A DNA stretch of 64,000 nt from Rhodospirillaceae bacterium. GTDB taxonomy: Bacteria > Pseudomonadota > Alphaproteobacteria > UBA6615. The notes under the pieces are model-generated. The model saw nothing but the letters and a program-made list of their open reading frames with translations. It was not told the origin of the DNA and made no database searches. The DNA lies in contig JABIVD010000052.1 in assembly GCA_018667335.1 (NCBI GenBank), forward strand, positions 1 through 64,000, given 5' to 3'. Positions 63,604 to 64,000 of the stretch are shown here, one piece after another (the stretch's first letter is position 1; each line of letters opens with the position of its first letter). Both the position numbers and the translations under genes were made by a program.

Positions 63604-64000
63604 TGGCCGAGCGCGACAAGCTTCACCCCACGGACGACGCCTCCCCGGATCCCGGCGACGAGCTGATGGATGCGGATCGCCAGGCCGCCCAGTTCGAGCG
63701 GGTCCGCAACGCCCAGCAGACCGAGAAGGCCGAGGATTACGTCGAGATGATCGACGACCTGATCAACGCCTATGGCGAGGCGCGGGTCACGGATCTGGCC
63801 CAGCGGTTCGGCGTCTCCCATGCCACGGTCAACAAGATCGTCAAGCGGCTGCAGCGCGACGGGCTGGTCACGTCACGCCCCTACCGTTCGATCTTCCTCA
63901 CGGAACAAGGCAGCGCACTGGCCGCCGCGTCACGCAAGCGCCATCAGATCGTTTTGAATTTCCTGCGCGCCATCGGCGTCAGCGCCCGCAACGCCGAGCT
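63603..64000 (+). CDS. mntR: MntR-type manganese-responsive regulator (partial, runs off the window)
   Basis: The first 132 codons are visible. After an acidic N-terminus the protein reads TEKAEDYVEMIDDLINAYGE, then the winged helix VTDLAQRFGVSHATVNKIVK, RLQRDGLVTSRPYRSIFLT, and the start of the metal/dimer domain RKRHQIVLNFLRAIGVSARN. This matches the proteobacterial DtxR-family MntR closely. Its ATG overlaps the ZIP stop (TGATG), so it is cotranslated and probably controls the operon in response to Mn2+. The 3' end lies beyond 64000. Confidence 0.9.
   Translation, partial: MAERDKLHPTDDASPDPGDELMDADRQAAQFERVRNAQQTEKAEDYVEMIDDLINAYGEARVTDLAQRFGVSHATVNKIVKRLQRDGLVTSRPYRSIFLTEQGSALAAASRKRHQIVLNFLRAIGVSARNAE

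Overview
The window reads as the chromosome of a high-GC alphaproteobacterium. Gene density is high, and the content resembles free-living, probably marine or soil, Rhodospirillales-type bacteria: paired glyoxylate-shunt genes with a RamB-type regulator, class Ia ribonucleotide reductase, a DmdC-type acyl-CoA dehydrogenase, tandem Gfo/Idh/MocA genes, haloalkane dehalogenase-like genes and form II CoxL-type molybdoenzyme subunits. The taxonomic call is inference from gene content. No rRNA, IS element, prophage or CRISPR array is visible.

Layout. 1-600 is an AT-richer gene-free stretch ending in an odd tRNA-Val(CAC) sequence that may be an integration junction. 0.6-13.2 kb holds an orphan SagB-type oxidase, a relic of a gluconolactonase-like gene whose intact relative lies at 8.4-9.4 kb, an EamA exporter, a six-haem cytochrome, small enzymes, a lone CoxL-type subunit, msrA and a YedK-type DNA-protein crosslink protein. 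13.2-16.7 kb is nrdAB with a structured upstream region and an intergenic hairpin. 16.7-21.6 kb has an SLC13 permease, a duplicated cupin, an ArsC-like protein and a MEMO-AMMECR1 fusion. 21.6-24 kb is a chemoreceptor plus exported rhodanese. It lies between the 3' end of the MEMO-AMMECR1 gene and a 38-bp degenerate copy of that same 3' end. 24.3-27.1 kb is a tandem pair of MHS transporters flanked by two 73-bp double-hairpin repeats. 27.1-28.2 kb encodes AmrS, the radical-SAM partner of the MEMO-AMMECR1 protein, so all three components of the uncharacterised AmmeMemoRadiSam system are present.

28.3-33.1 kb has a second lone CoxL-type subunit, cysQ, and a MarR regulator with a C-terminal four-cysteine cluster. 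The MarR gene and the next gene (an exported protein) share an exact 12-bp promoter motif in inverted orientation. 33.2-40.6 kb covers tRNA threonylcarbamoylation, a D-2-hydroxyacid (FAD) dehydrogenase, the acyl-CoA dehydrogenase, and a tightly overlapped speD-speE-isomerase operon behind a 35-nt near-perfect palindrome. 40.6-49.3 kb contains a GmhB-like phosphatase, a ThDP enzyme diverging from a shikimate-dehydrogenase-like gene, a bifunctional aldolase/SDR, an alpha/beta hydrolase, two haloalkane-dehalogenase-like paralogues and a VOC protein. 49.3-55.7 kb contains a drug/MFS exporter and the glyoxylate module aceA / RamB-type regulator / glcB. 55.9-61.1 kb holds a rhodanese, two GSTs, an LLM flavin enzyme and twin Gfo/Idh/MocA oxidoreductases. 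The window ends in a translationally coupled multicopper oxidase - ZIP transporter - MntR-type regulator operon, whose last gene runs off the edge.

The best candidates for something new are the split AmmeMemoRadiSam set with the apparently inserted chemoreceptor/rhodanese module, the MarR/four-cysteine/exported-protein unit with its shared operator and predicted leaderless start, and the coupled oxidase-ZIP-MntR operon.
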